From the NCBI GenBank assembly GCA_016191525.1, contig JACPOK010000016.1:124001-188000 (forward strand): 64,000 nt of DNA, given 5' to 3'. Of the stretch, positions 1 to 8,080 are shown piece by piece. Source of the stretch: Burkholderiales bacterium (GTDB taxonomy: Bacteria; Pseudomonadota; Gammaproteobacteria; Burkholderiales; Burkholderiaceae_C). The position numbers and the translations under genes are program-made. The notes under the pieces were generated by a model, which was given only the letters and a program-made list of their open reading frames with translations, was not told where the DNA came from and did no database searches. The stretch's first letter is position 1. Every line of letters begins with the position of its first letter.

Positions 1-300
1 GGTGCGCGGCAGCTGGTCCAGCAACGAGATCTCGCCGAACCAGTTGCCCGGCTCCAGCACCACCAGGATGGCTTCCTTGCCGTCCTCGCGCAGGCTGGAT
101 ATCTTGAAGCGGCCGCGCACCAGCCCGTAAAACGCACCGCTGCCCGGCGGCACGCGGTCACCCTGGCGAAACAGCATCTCGCCGGGCCGCAGCCGCAGCA
201 GTTCGCTGCCGGCCAGCATCGCGCGCCGCTCGTGCACGGGCAGCGCGCCGAACCAGGGGTTGGCCGACAAGGGCGCGAGCAGCTCGAGCGTGGACTTCAT
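1..300 (-). CDS. Crp/Fnr-family regulator, N-terminal part (runs off window)
   Basis: The first 100 codons read from an ATG at 300 towards the window edge, so the C-terminus is missing. The visible part is a cyclic-nucleotide-binding beta-roll: a short helical lead (ANPWFGALP), then RPGEMLFRQGD, a phosphate-binding-cassette-like stretch and GNWFGEISLLDQ. This is typical of Crp/Fnr transcription factors, whose DNA-binding helix-turn-helix would lie outside the window. The effector cannot be told from this half. The gene faces away from the HD/aldolase pair, with about 106 bases between them, so regulation of that pair is possible but unproven. Confidence 0.85.
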   Translation of the reverse strand, partial: MKSTLELLAPLSANPWFGALPVHERRAMLAGSELLRLRPGEMLFRQGDRVPPGSGAFYGLVRGRFKISSLREDGKEAILVVLEPGNWFGEISLLDQLPRT

Positions 301-406
301 GGCAAGACGCGTGAGGGACAGGGTTGACCCGACATTGTTAAATTTTTGACAGTTGGCAGTCAAGCCGCGCAGAAGAATGGTCTCCTCTCAAGGAGACCCA
401 CACACC

Positions 407-994
407 ATGAACGCACGCGCCAATTTCACCCGCATGCAGGACAGCACCCAGGCCGACTGGCAGCTCATAGGCGGCGAATTCATGCCGTTCGCCCAGAACC
501 TCGGCCCGCGCGTGCTGGCGCACCTGAAAATCCTGGAGGGCGACTACGGCGGCTTCCCGGTGGACCGCTACACGCATTCGCTGCAGACCGCCACGCGCGC
601 GCTGCGCGATGGGCGTGATGAGGAATACGTGGTGTGCGCGCTGCTACACGACATCGGCGACACGCTGGGCTCGTTCAACCACCCCGACATCGCCGCCGCC
701 ATCCTCAAGCCTTTCGTGAGCGAAGAAAACCTGTGGATGGTGCAGCACCACGGCATCTTCCAGGGCCACTACTTCTTCCACCACATCGGCATGGACCGCG
801 ACATGCGCGAGCAATTCCGCGCCAGCCCGCACTTCGCGCGCACCGAGGAGTTCTGCGCGCTGTACGACAACCCGGCATTCGACGCAGCGGCCGAGACACT
901 GCCCATCAGCGAATTCGAGCCGATGGTGCGCAAGCTGTTCGGTGCACCGCGCAACACCATCTACAAGGCAGCCATCGAAAAGGAATCGGCATGA
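407..994 (+). CDS. HD-domain protein, PhnZ/TmpB-like
   Basis: A 195-residue protein. The ATG at 407 is chosen because it follows a good ribosome site (AAGGAGAC, 390-397). It has an HD-type metal-binding set: His57, the HD pair at 81-82 (LLHDIGD), His92 (NHPD) and His114/115 (QHHG). The short N-terminal lead and the spacing recall the mixed-valent di-iron oxygenases PhnZ and TmpB, which cleave organophosphonates, more than phosphohydrolase HD proteins. Substrate is unknown. Its stop overlaps the start of the class II aldolase gene (ATGA), so the two are translationally coupled and probably act on the same pathway. Confidence 0.75.
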   Translation: MNARANFTRMQDSTQADWQLIGGEFMPFAQNLGPRVLAHLKILEGDYGGFPVDRYTHSLQTATRALRDGRDEEYVVCALLHDIGDTLGSFNHPDIAAAILKPFVSEENLWMVQHHGIFQGHYFFHHIGMDRDMREQFRASPHFARTEEFCALYDNPAFDAAAETLPISEFEPMVRKLFGAPRNTIYKAAIEKESA

Positions 995-1755
995 ACATGA
1001 AAATCGCATCCCTGAAGGAAGTGGTGAGCGCCCAGGAGTGGGAACTGCGCGTCCAGCTGGCCGCCTGCTACCGGCTGGCCGCGGTGTACGGCTGGACCGA
1101 CCTGGTCTTCACCCACATCAGTGCCCGTGTCCCGGGTCCGGACCACCATTTCCTCATCAACCCCTACGGGCTGATGTTTGACGAGATCACGGCCTCTTCG
1201 CTGGTCAAGGTGGACCAGCAGTGCAACAAGGTGATCGACTCGCCATTCCCGGTGAACCCGGCCGGCTTCACCATCCACAGCTGCATCCACAGCGTGCGCG
1301 AGGACGCGGGCTGTGTGCTGCACACACACAGCCGCGCCGGCGTCGCCGTCAGCGCGCAGAAGAACGGCGTGCTGCCCATCAGCCAGCAGAGCACCTTCGT
1401 GCTGGGGTCGCTGGCCTACCACGGCTATGAGGGCGTAGCGCTGCGCGATGAGGAGCGGCCGCGCCTGCAGGCCAACCTGGGCACCAACAATTTCCTGGTG
1501 TTGCGCAACCACGGCCTGCTGGTGGTTGGCAGGACGGTGCCCGAGGCATTCCTGTCGATGTACACGTTCGAGAACACCTGCCGCATCCAGATCGATGCGA
1601 TGTCCGGCGGCGCCGAACTGACCACCGTGGATCCGCGCATCCTGCAGGGCATTGGCGAGGTGATGAAGACCGCCACCGCCGGCCAGGGCGCCAACATCGC
1701 CTGGCCCGCGCTGATCCGCAAGCTGGACCGCATCGACCCCAGCTACAAGGAATAG
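991..1755 (+). CDS. class II aldolase/adducin family protein
   Basis: A 254-residue cytoplasmic protein of the class II aldolase/adducin fold. The Zn-binding pattern is visible: HTH at 111-113 and His174 in RNHG. Family members include fuculose-phosphate aldolase, ribulose-5-phosphate 4-epimerase and decarboxylases. This copy is closest in feel to the uncharacterised class II aldolase group of proteobacteria. The ATG at 991 overlaps the stop of the HD-domain gene, which sets the start. The longer upstream reading frame is a shadow of that gene. The reaction is not known. Confidence 0.88.
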   Translation: MNMKIASLKEVVSAQEWELRVQLAACYRLAAVYGWTDLVFTHISARVPGPDHHFLINPYGLMFDEITASSLVKVDQQCNKVIDSPFPVNPAGFTIHSCIHSVREDAGCVLHTHSRAGVAVSAQKNGVLPISQQSTFVLGSLAYHGYEGVALRDEERPRLQANLGTNNFLVLRNHGLLVVGRTVPEAFLSMYTFENTCRIQIDAMSGGAELTTVDPRILQGIGEVMKTATAGQGANIAWPALIRKLDRIDPSYKE

Positions 1756-1764
1756 TGCCGGCGC

Positions 1765-2610
1765 TCAGGCGCCGGCCGCAGCCAGCTCCACCGAAGGCTT
1801 GCCGCTGGGAACGCGCCCGCGCGGGTCGTGCTCCAGCACCGTGATTTCCTTGCGCGTCATTTCCACCGCGCCGAAGAAAGTGCTGAATGCCACGTCCTTG
1901 GCATCGCGGCCGGTGCCGATGCGCACCAGCCGGTCGACCGGCGCCATGCCGGTGGGGTCGAACAGCACCCAGCGCCCGTCGATCCAGGCTTCGAAGATGG
2001 CGTGGAAGTCCTGCGGCGGCTCGTCGAACCAGACATAGCCCACCACCAGCCGCGCCGGAATATTCAGCGCGCGGCACAGCGTGATGCCCAGGTGGGCGAA
2101 GTCGCGGCAGACGCCGGCACGCTGCTGGAACACCTCGTAAGCCGTGGTGGTGGAGTCGCTGCTGCCCGGCTCATATTTGATGTTGTCGTGAATCCAGTTC
2201 ACGATGGTGCGCACACGCGAGATACCGGGCGCCAGCGCGCCGAACAACTCCTGCGCCACCGGGCCCATCACGTCGGACTCGCAAAAGCGCGTGGGCATGA
2301 GGTAGTGGAAGATTTCATCCGGCACTTCGCTCACGGGCGTTTCGGCAAGGTGTTCATCCACGTGCTCGGAGTACACCTCCACCTGGGCCGCGTAGTTCAC
2401 CAGCAGCGGCCCGGGCGAGGCGTCGAACCGGAAGAACCGGTTGCCGCTGCCCGGGTCGGTGAAGCTGTGCACCGCAACACCGGAGGAGACGGCCAGCCGC
2501 TCGCTCAGGATGTTCTGGGTCGGCCAGTGGGCCGCCTCGAGGCTGAAGCAGAAATGCGTGGGCGCCTTCACCTCGTATTCAAGGACGGTCTCGACGGTGG
2601 ACAGGTGCAT
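1765..2610 (-). CDS. transglutaminase-like cysteine protease family protein
   Basis: A 281-residue protein with the transglutaminase-like triad: Cys168 in AGVCRDFAH, His203 in DFHAIFEAW and Asp218 in LFDPTG. The N-terminal ~130 residues form the beta-rich region usually found ahead of this core in bacterial family members. No signal peptide is evident. Such proteins are mostly uncharacterised amidases or peptidases. It ends ten bases from the aldolase stop (convergent). The small membrane protein gene at 2623-2808 lies 12 bases upstream on the same strand, so the two may be co-transcribed. Confidence 0.88.
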   Translation of the reverse strand: MHLSTVETVLEYEVKAPTHFCFSLEAAHWPTQNILSERLAVSSGVAVHSFTDPGSGNRFFRFDASPGPLLVNYAAQVEVYSEHVDEHLAETPVSEVPDEIFHYLMPTRFCESDVMGPVAQELFGALAPGISRVRTIVNWIHDNIKYEPGSSDSTTTAYEVFQQRAGVCRDFAHLGITLCRALNIPARLVVGYVWFDEPPQDFHAIFEAWIDGRWVLFDPTGMAPVDRLVRIGTGRDAKDVAFSTFFGAVEMTRKEITVLEHDPRGRVPSGKPSVELAAAGA

Positions 2611-2622
2611 GGTCTTCCCTCC

Positions 2623-2808
2623 TTACTTCAGCGCGTTCTTCGCGGCGCCCACGCCCATGATGGCCAGCACCACGAACACCACCGCCAGCACCAGGAACAG
2701 GCCGAACAGCAGCTTGGCGATACCGGCGGCGCCGGCGGCGATGCCGCCAAAGCCCAGGGCGGCGGCGATCAGGGAAACAATGGCAAAAATAATCGCGTAC
2801 TTCAGCAT
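2623..2808 (-). CDS. DUF1328 (YtjA-type) small membrane protein
   Basis: A 61-residue, very hydrophobic protein with two membrane helices (about residues 3-28 and 32-54) and the [19 protein letters not shown] opening typical of DUF1328/YtjA. The ATG at 2808 follows a purine-rich AGGAGATTGCC sequence. The function of the family is unknown; members are often linked to stress expression. It is followed by the transglutaminase-like gene on the same strand. Confidence 0.9.
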   Translation of the reverse strand: MLKYAIIFAIVSLIAAALGFGGIAAGAAGIAKLLFGLFLVLAVVFVVLAIMGVGAAKNALK

Positions 2809-2993
2809 GGCAATCTCCTATGCACGGCATGAGCGCCGGCTGTGTCCCATGCTAGGGGCGCCGGCCCGGCTTGCTGATCAGCAGCAGGCGCGGCGCGCTG
2901 TAGGACGACTTCCAAACCGAGCCGCAGCACGAAAACCGCGCAGCGGCTAGCATGCGGGTTGCCCATCGACCCCTGCCTCCCCAAGGAAACAAC

Positions 2994-3602
2994 ATGAAGC
3001 TGTATTACTCCCCTGGCGCCTGCTCCCTCTCGCCCCACATCGCGCTGCGCGAAGCGGGCCTGGCATTCGAGCCGGTGCTGGCCAGCACAAAGACCCACAA
3101 GCTGGCCGACGGCAGCGACTATTACGAAGTCAATCCGCTCGGCTACGTGCCGATGCTGGAGCTCGATGACGGCACCCGGCTGCGCGAAGGCCCGGCCATC
3201 GTGCAGTACATCGCCGACCAGGTGCCCACAAAAAACCTCGCCCCCGCCAACGGCACGCTGCCGCGCTACCGGCTGCAGGAGTGGCTGACGTTCATCGGCA
3301 CCGAAATCCACAAGACTTTCTCGCCGCTGTTCAACGCGAACATGCCCGAGGACGGCAAGAAGATCTCGCGTGAGCGCCTCGCCTCACGCTTCGCCTGGCT
3401 CAATGGGGAACTGGCCGGCAAGCAATACCTGATGGGCGACAGCTTCAGCGTGGCTGACGGCTACCTGTTCACCGTGACCAACTGGGCCAAGCCCATGGCC
3501 ATCGACCTCACGCCTTATCCCAACCTGCTGGCGTACCGCGAGCGCATCGCCGCACGCCCCGCGGTGCAGGAAGCCATGAAGACCGAAGGCCTGCTCAAAT
3601 AG
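2994..3602 (+). CDS. gstA: glutathione S-transferase, beta class
   Basis: A 202-residue cytosolic enzyme that conjugates or uses glutathione. The N-terminal thioredoxin-like domain starts MKLYYSPGACSLSPHIALRE; Cys10 is the catalytic cysteine of beta-class bacterial GSTs. VPML with the cis-proline and the EGPAIVQYI element bind glutathione. The C-terminal helical domain carries the N-capping box (FSVADGYLF). The ATG at 2994 follows AAGGAAAC. An in-frame upstream ATG at 2952 has no ribosome site. The last 8 bases overlap the end of the opposing MFS gene. Confidence 0.93.
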   Translation: MKLYYSPGACSLSPHIALREAGLAFEPVLASTKTHKLADGSDYYEVNPLGYVPMLELDDGTRLREGPAIVQYIADQVPTKNLAPANGTLPRYRLQEWLTFIGTEIHKTFSPLFNANMPEDGKKISRERLASRFAWLNGELAGKQYLMGDSFSVADGYLFTVTNWAKPMAIDLTPYPNLLAYRERIAARPAVQEAMKTEGLLK

Positions 3603-4806
3603 CGGAACCGCGCGGCTGCTGGCGCCACGCCAGCAGCGCGCCCGCCCACAGGGCGCACGCGGAGAACAGCAGGCCACGCGCCAGCCCGCCCTCGCCGTCG
3701 GCGATCCAGCCCACCACCGTGGGCCCGACGATCTGCCCCGCCGCGAACACGATGGTGAATGCGCTGATGCCCGCAGCCCATTGCGCGGCTGGCAGGTTGT
3801 GCCGCACCAGCGCCGTGGTTGAAGCCACCACCGAGAGAAACACGCCGCCGAACACCAGGCCCGACAGCAGCACCGCGGGCCACGCCGCCGTCAGCGCCGG
3901 CACGATGGTCGCCACACCCAGCACCGCGTTCAGCACGGCCAGCGCACCGCCCGCTTTCGCGCGGTCCAGCAGCGAAGCCCAGATGCGCGACGAAGCCACC
4001 ACCGCCACCCCCAGCAGCGCATAGAACAGCGTGACACGCCCCGCGCCCACGCCTTGCTCGCGCAGCAGCGCGATCACGAAGGTCATGTAGCCGATGTAGC
4101 CCACGCCGAACATGCCGTAGCCCGCCAGTGCCGGCGTGAAATCGCGCCAGCGGAACAGCCCGGCGGCGTGCGGCGTGTTTGCATCGGGGGCTTGCACCAT
4201 TTCTTGCAGCGCGCGTGCCGGCCACCACAACATCGCGGTCCCCGCGAAGCAGGCCAGCGACAGCGCCCACCAGGCCCAGGCCCAGCCGTGCTGCAGCGCT
4301 TGCGCCGCCTGCAGCACGGCGGGAACCAGCAGCGCCGACAGCACGATGCCGAAGCCGGTGCCGCCGTAGTACAGCCCCAGCAACAGCCCGCTGCGCGCGG
4401 GATGCAGCGACCCCAGCCGCGCGGCGAGCAGGCCGCCGGCAATGAAGAGGAAGGCGCTGGCCACGCCGGCCAGCACGCGCTGCAGCAGCAGCGGCGCCGC
4501 GCTGATGAAAAAACCCGACAGCCCCATGAACAGGCTGGCCAGCGCCGCGCCCCACAACAACAGCGGCGCGGACCCGAAGCGCTGCATCAGCCGCGGCGTG
4601 GCCAGCGCGCCCAGCAGGTAGCCCAGCGCATTGGCCGTGTTCATCGCACCGGCCAGGGTGTAGGACCATTGCAGGTCGGCGCGCATGGGCGGCAGCAGCA
4701 GGCCGTAGGCAAAACGCGTGATGCCCAGCGATACCGCCGCGCCCAGAGAAAGCGCCAGGGCCAAGCCGAAAACGGGAAGGTCCGTGTCTCGCAGGGGTTT
4801 TGCCAT
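3595..4806 (-). CDS. YbfB/YjiJ family MFS transporter
   Basis: A 403-residue inner-membrane protein with about 12 hydrophobic segments. It starts in LALALSLGAAVSLGITRFAYG, the hallmark of the YbfB/YjiJ subgroup of the major facilitator superfamily. Substrate is unknown. The start is the ATG at 4806; the 184-codon in-frame extension upstream is antisense to the old-yellow-enzyme gene and is not credible. The two starts are only 18 bases apart and divergent, so their promoters must overlap each other's coding or leader sequence. Confidence 0.87.
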   Translation of the reverse strand: MAKPLRDTDLPVFGLALALSLGAAVSLGITRFAYGLLLPPMRADLQWSYTLAGAMNTANALGYLLGALATPRLMQRFGSAPLLLWGAALASLFMGLSGFFISAAPLLLQRVLAGVASAFLFIAGGLLAARLGSLHPARSGLLLGLYYGGTGFGIVLSALLVPAVLQAAQALQHGWAWAWWALSLACFAGTAMLWWPARALQEMVQAPDANTPHAAGLFRWRDFTPALAGYGMFGVGYIGYMTFVIALLREQGVGAGRVTLFYALLGVAVVASSRIWASLLDRAKAGGALAVLNAVLGVATIVPALTAAWPAVLLSGLVFGGVFLSVVASTTALVRHNLPAAQWAAGISAFTIVFAAGQIVGPTVVGWIADGEGGLARGLLFSACALWAGALLAWRQQPRGSAI

Positions 4807-4824
4807 CTGGGCATGATAGGTCGC

Positions 4825-5928
4825 ATGCGAACCCTCTTCGATCCCGTGCAGGCCGGCAGCCTGCAGCTTGCCAACCGCGTCGTGATGGCGCCCCTCACCC
4901 GCAACCGCGCGCCCAGCGCCGTGCCCACGCCGCTGATGGCGCAGTACTACGCGCAGCGCGCCGGCGCCGGCCTGCTGATCACCGAGGCCACGGCCATCAG
5001 CCACCAGGGCCAGGGCTACGCGGACGTGCCGGGCCTTTACGGCAGCGACCAGCTGGACGGCTGGAAGAATGTCACCCGCGCGGTGCACGGCAAGGGCGGC
5101 CGCATCGTGGTGCAGCTTTGGCATGTGGGCCGCGTCTCGCACACCGAGTTGCAGCCCGGCGGCGGCCAGCCGGTCGCACCGTCGGCCATCACCGCCAGGA
5201 CCAAGACCGTGCTGATCAAGGACGGCGTGCCCGCCTTCGTCGAAACCTCCGAGCCGCGCGCGCTGCGGGCCGACGAGCTGCCCGGCATCGTCCACGCGTA
5301 CGCCGCGGCGGCGCGCAACGCGGTGGAAACCGCGGGCTTCGACGGCGTGGAAATGCACGGCGCCAATGGCTACCTGCTGGACCAGTTCCTCAAGACCAGC
5401 TCGAACAGGCGTGAAGACGACTACGGCGGCAGCATTGAAAACCGCGCCCGCCTGCTGCTGGAGGCCACGCGCGCCGTGGCCGATGCGGTGGGCGGCGGCC
5501 GAACCGGCATCCGACTGTCACCGGTGACGCCCGCCAACGACGTGAACGACGACAACCCGCAGGCCCTGTTCGAATACGTGGTGCGCCAGCTCGCGCCGCT
5601 GCAGCTGGCGTACCTCCACATCATCGAAGGGTCCACCGGCGGGCCGCGCGAGATCGCCGACCGGCCTTTCGACTACGAGGCGCTCAAGCGCGCCTATCGT
5701 GAAGCGGGCGGCAAGGGCGCGTGGATGGTCAACAACGGCTATGACAAGGCGCTTGCCGAGCAGGCCGTGGCCCAGGGCGCGGACCTGGTGGCGTTCGGCA
5801 AGCCCTACATCGCCAACCCCGACCTGGTGGAACGCCTGCGCCAGGGTGCGGCGCTGAACGCGCCCGACAAGGCCACCTTCTATGGCGGCGGCGCCAGGGG
5901 CTACACCGACTATCCCGCGCTGGCCTGA
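4825..5928 (+). CDS. nemA: alkene reductase, old yellow enzyme family (NemA-like)
   Basis: A 367-residue FMN-dependent TIM-barrel reductase that uses NAD(P)H to reduce activated C=C bonds and often nitro or maleimide compounds. Visible features are FDPVQAGSLQLANRVVMAPLTRNR (given as two runs: FDPVQAGSL, LANRVVMAPLTRNR), QLWHVGR, the substrate-anion HGANGYLLDQFLK (a His/Asn pair where NemA has His/His), and the FMN-phosphate end VAFGKPYIANPDL. ATG 4813, four codons upstream, is an alternative start. It overlaps the end of the opposing sensor kinase gene by 19 bases. Confidence 0.92.
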   Translation: MRTLFDPVQAGSLQLANRVVMAPLTRNRAPSAVPTPLMAQYYAQRAGAGLLITEATAISHQGQGYADVPGLYGSDQLDGWKNVTRAVHGKGGRIVVQLWHVGRVSHTELQPGGGQPVAPSAITARTKTVLIKDGVPAFVETSEPRALRADELPGIVHAYAAAARNAVETAGFDGVEMHGANGYLLDQFLKTSSNRREDDYGGSIENRARLLLEATRAVADAVGGGRTGIRLSPVTPANDVNDDNPQALFEYVVRQLAPLQLAYLHIIEGSTGGPREIADRPFDYEALKRAYREAGGKGAWMVNNGYDKALAEQAVAQGADLVAFGKPYIANPDLVERLRQGAALNAPDKATFYGGGARGYTDYPALA

Positions 5929-7325
5929 TCGGCCGCGGCCGGGAAGCTCACCGCGGCGCACAGGCCGCGGCCCTCGGCCGCCGGCTCCAGCGTGAAGCTG
6001 GCGCCCAGCAGTTCCGCGTAGCGGCTGACGATCGCCAGCCCGAGGCCGGCGCCCTGCCCCAGCTTCTGGCCGGCCGCGCCCTGCACCCAGCGCCGGCCCA
6101 GCTCACCGGCGCCCTGCTCGATGCCGGGGCCGTTGTCGTTCACCGACAGCACCACCGCATCGGCGCCGCGGCGCAGCCCCACCGTCACCCGCGGGTGCTC
6201 GGCCACGCCATAGCGCAGCGCGTTGTCCAGCAGGTTGCCCAGCATGCCTTCGATCAGGCCCGGGTCGCCCCGCACCACGATCGGCTCGTCGAGCCCATCG
6301 CCGCCCAGGTCCACGCCCGCGGCGTCCGCCTTGGCCATGAAGCGCAGCAGCACGCCGCAAGCCAGTTCGCTGAGCACCACGTCGGACAACCGCAGGCCGG
6401 CACTGCCCTCGTCGGCACGGGCCAGCGCCAGCAGCTGGTCAACCAGGTGGCTGGCGCGCCGCTCGCCCTGCGCGATGCCCTGCAGCTGCTCGCGCCACAC
6501 GGCCGCGTCGGCCTGCCCCAGCGCATAGCCGGCCTGCGCGCGTATGCCCGCCAGCGGCGTGCGCAGCTCGTGCGCCACGTTGCCCGCGAACTCGCGCTGC
6601 GCCGCGATGCTCTGCTCCAGCCGCAACAGCATGGAGTTGAGCGCCAGGCCCAGCCGCTCCACGTCGCGCGTGGTGGCGCCGGAAGTAATGGCCTGCGGCA
6701 CCGGGGCCAGGTCGCTCGCATCACGCTGGTCCACCGCTTGCTGCAGCTGCGCCAGCGGATCCAGGTCGCGCTGGATCACGCGCCGCAGCCACCAGGCCAG
6801 CGACAGCAGCAGCAGCACCTGCGGCACGGCCGAATACACCAGCAGGCGGTGCAGCAGCTGCCTGCGGCTGATGGTGGTCTGCGCCAGCACCACGGTGAAA
6901 TCGGGCTGGCCGCGCCGCAGCGTCACGGTGCGCAGCGGCCGGCCCTGGAAGAAGATGTCGTCGAACTGGTAGACCGCGCCCTGCGGCAGCACCGGCGCCT
7001 TCAACGCACCGTGTCCCGCCACCAGGGCGCCCTGCGCGTTGAACACCGCAAAGTAGACCGACTCGGTCTGGTCGTACAGCAGGTTGCCCATCTCCCGCGG
7101 TGTCAGCCCGAGTGACAGGCCCGCCTGCGAGTCCTTCACGTTCGCAGCCAGCGCGTAGGCATCGTCCAGCATCGCGCGGTCGAAGGCTTCGCCCGCGAAA
7201 TGGTTGGCCACGCCCATCACCACCGCAGTGCCCAGCGCCCAGGTCAGCACCAGCGGCAGCACCACGTGGCGGGCCAGCCGGGTCCGCAGCGACGGCTTGA
7301 TCGCCGCGCTGCCGGCCAGTGTCAC
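5910..7325 (-). CDS. sensor histidine kinase (QseC/CusS-like)
   Basis: A 471-residue membrane kinase. Two membrane helices (about 20-42 and 161-181) flank a ~118-residue periplasmic sensor. Then come a HAMP-like linker, the H-box AHELRTPLAG with phospho-acceptor His252, an N-box (LLDNALRYG) and G-boxes (NDNGPGIE, GAGLGLAIV). The start is GTG at 7325, which overlaps the stop of the response regulator gene (GTGA), so the pair is coupled. It probably senses a metal or envelope signal for the divergent efflux operon; that is inference from position. Confidence 0.9.
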   Translation of the reverse strand: MTLAGSAAIKPSLRTRLARHVVLPLVLTWALGTAVVMGVANHFAGEAFDRAMLDDAYALAANVKDSQAGLSLGLTPREMGNLLYDQTESVYFAVFNAQGALVAGHGALKAPVLPQGAVYQFDDIFFQGRPLRTVTLRRGQPDFTVVLAQTTISRRQLLHRLLVYSAVPQVLLLLSLAWWLRRVIQRDLDPLAQLQQAVDQRDASDLAPVPQAITSGATTRDVERLGLALNSMLLRLEQSIAAQREFAGNVAHELRTPLAGIRAQAGYALGQADAAVWREQLQGIAQGERRASHLVDQLLALARADEGSAGLRLSDVVLSELACGVLLRFMAKADAAGVDLGGDGLDEPIVVRGDPGLIEGMLGNLLDNALRYGVAEHPRVTVGLRRGADAVVLSVNDNGPGIEQGAGELGRRWVQGAAGQKLGQGAGLGLAIVSRYAELLGASFTLEPAAEGRGLCAAVSFPAAADQASAG

Positions 7326-8011
7326 GGGGCTTCCTCGAGCACGTAGCCCAGCCCGCGCAGGGTGCGGATCACCGCGCCGCTGTCCGCCAGTTTCTTGCGC
7401 AGCCGCGAGATGAAGGCCTCCAGCGCGTTGTCGCCAAGCGCGCCGTCCGCCTCCGACAGCTTGCCCGAGAGGTCGCGCTTGCTCACCACGCGGCCGGGCG
7501 GCGTCATCAGCTCCCACAGCACTTCGAACTCGCGTGCCGGCAGGTCCCACGCGTGGCCGGCCAGGAAGAAGCGGCGGGCCTTGCGGTCCAGCGCCAGCTG
7601 CCCCAGCTCCACCCGGTCGTCGGTGCCGTGGGCGCGGCGCACCAGCGCGCGCAGCCGCGCTTCCACCTCGCCCAGGTCGAACGGCTTGCCCAGGTAATCG
7701 TCGGCGCCGGCGTCCAGCCCGGCAATGCGTTCTTCGGTGCGGTCACGCGCGGTGAGCACCATCACCGGCGTGCGGTCGCCGCGGGCCCGCGCCTCGCGCA
7801 GTACGTTCAGCCCATTGCCCAAGCCGCTGCGCTCATGCGCCGACAGCGGCAGGTTCAGGTCCAGCAGCACGGCGTCGAATGCCTGCACGCGCCACCAGTG
7901 GCGCGCCTCCTCCATCGTCTGCGCCACGTCGACGCGGTGACCCGCGTCGCGCAGGCTGCGCAGCATCAGGTCGTTGAGCACCGCATCGTCTTCGACAAGG
8001 AGGATTCGCAT
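7322..8011 (-). CDS. OmpR/PhoB-family response regulator
   Basis: A 229-residue cytoplasmic DNA-binding regulator. The receiver domain has the acidic pair EDD at 7-9, phospho-acceptor Asp51 and the KPF lysine. The C-terminal winged helix ends in ISRLRKKL...IRTLRGLGYVLEE. There is a short insertion after the phospho-site (LPLSAHERSGLGNG) where most relatives have LP followed directly by G. The ATG at 8011 is used; the upstream extension lacks homology. Partner kinase follows with a 4-base overlap. The likely target is the RND efflux operon read in the other direction. Confidence 0.92.
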   Translation of the reverse strand: MRILLVEDDAVLNDLMLRSLRDAGHRVDVAQTMEEARHWWRVQAFDAVLLDLNLPLSAHERSGLGNGLNVLREARARGDRTPVMVLTARDRTEERIAGLDAGADDYLGKPFDLGEVEARLRALVRRAHGTDDRVELGQLALDRKARRFFLAGHAWDLPAREFEVLWELMTPPGRVVSKRDLSGKLSEADGALGDNALEAFISRLRKKLADSGAVIRTLRGLGYVLEEAP

Positions 8012-8018
8012 GGATTGA

Positions 8019-8059
8019 TACGCAGAAGTACGCAGGGAGCGGGTCAGTAGTCGGTCAGT
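8019..8059. promoter_or_regulatory. divergent control region with direct repeats, candidate response-regulator site
   Basis: The 69 bases between the response regulator and the TolC-like gene hold TACGCAG twice (8019, 8029; 10-base period) and GGTCAGT twice (8042, 8053; 11-base period). Direct half-sites spaced one helical turn apart are what OmpR-family regulators usually bind. No strong -35/-10 pair could be picked out. Confidence 0.4.
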
Positions 8060-8080
8060 GCGTGCATGGGATAAACAAGC

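Noticed and set aside
4054-4824. N-terminal extension of the old-yellow-enzyme frame by 257 codons
   Set aside because: Antisense to the MFS transporter gene; the enzyme's conserved N-terminus starts at 4825.
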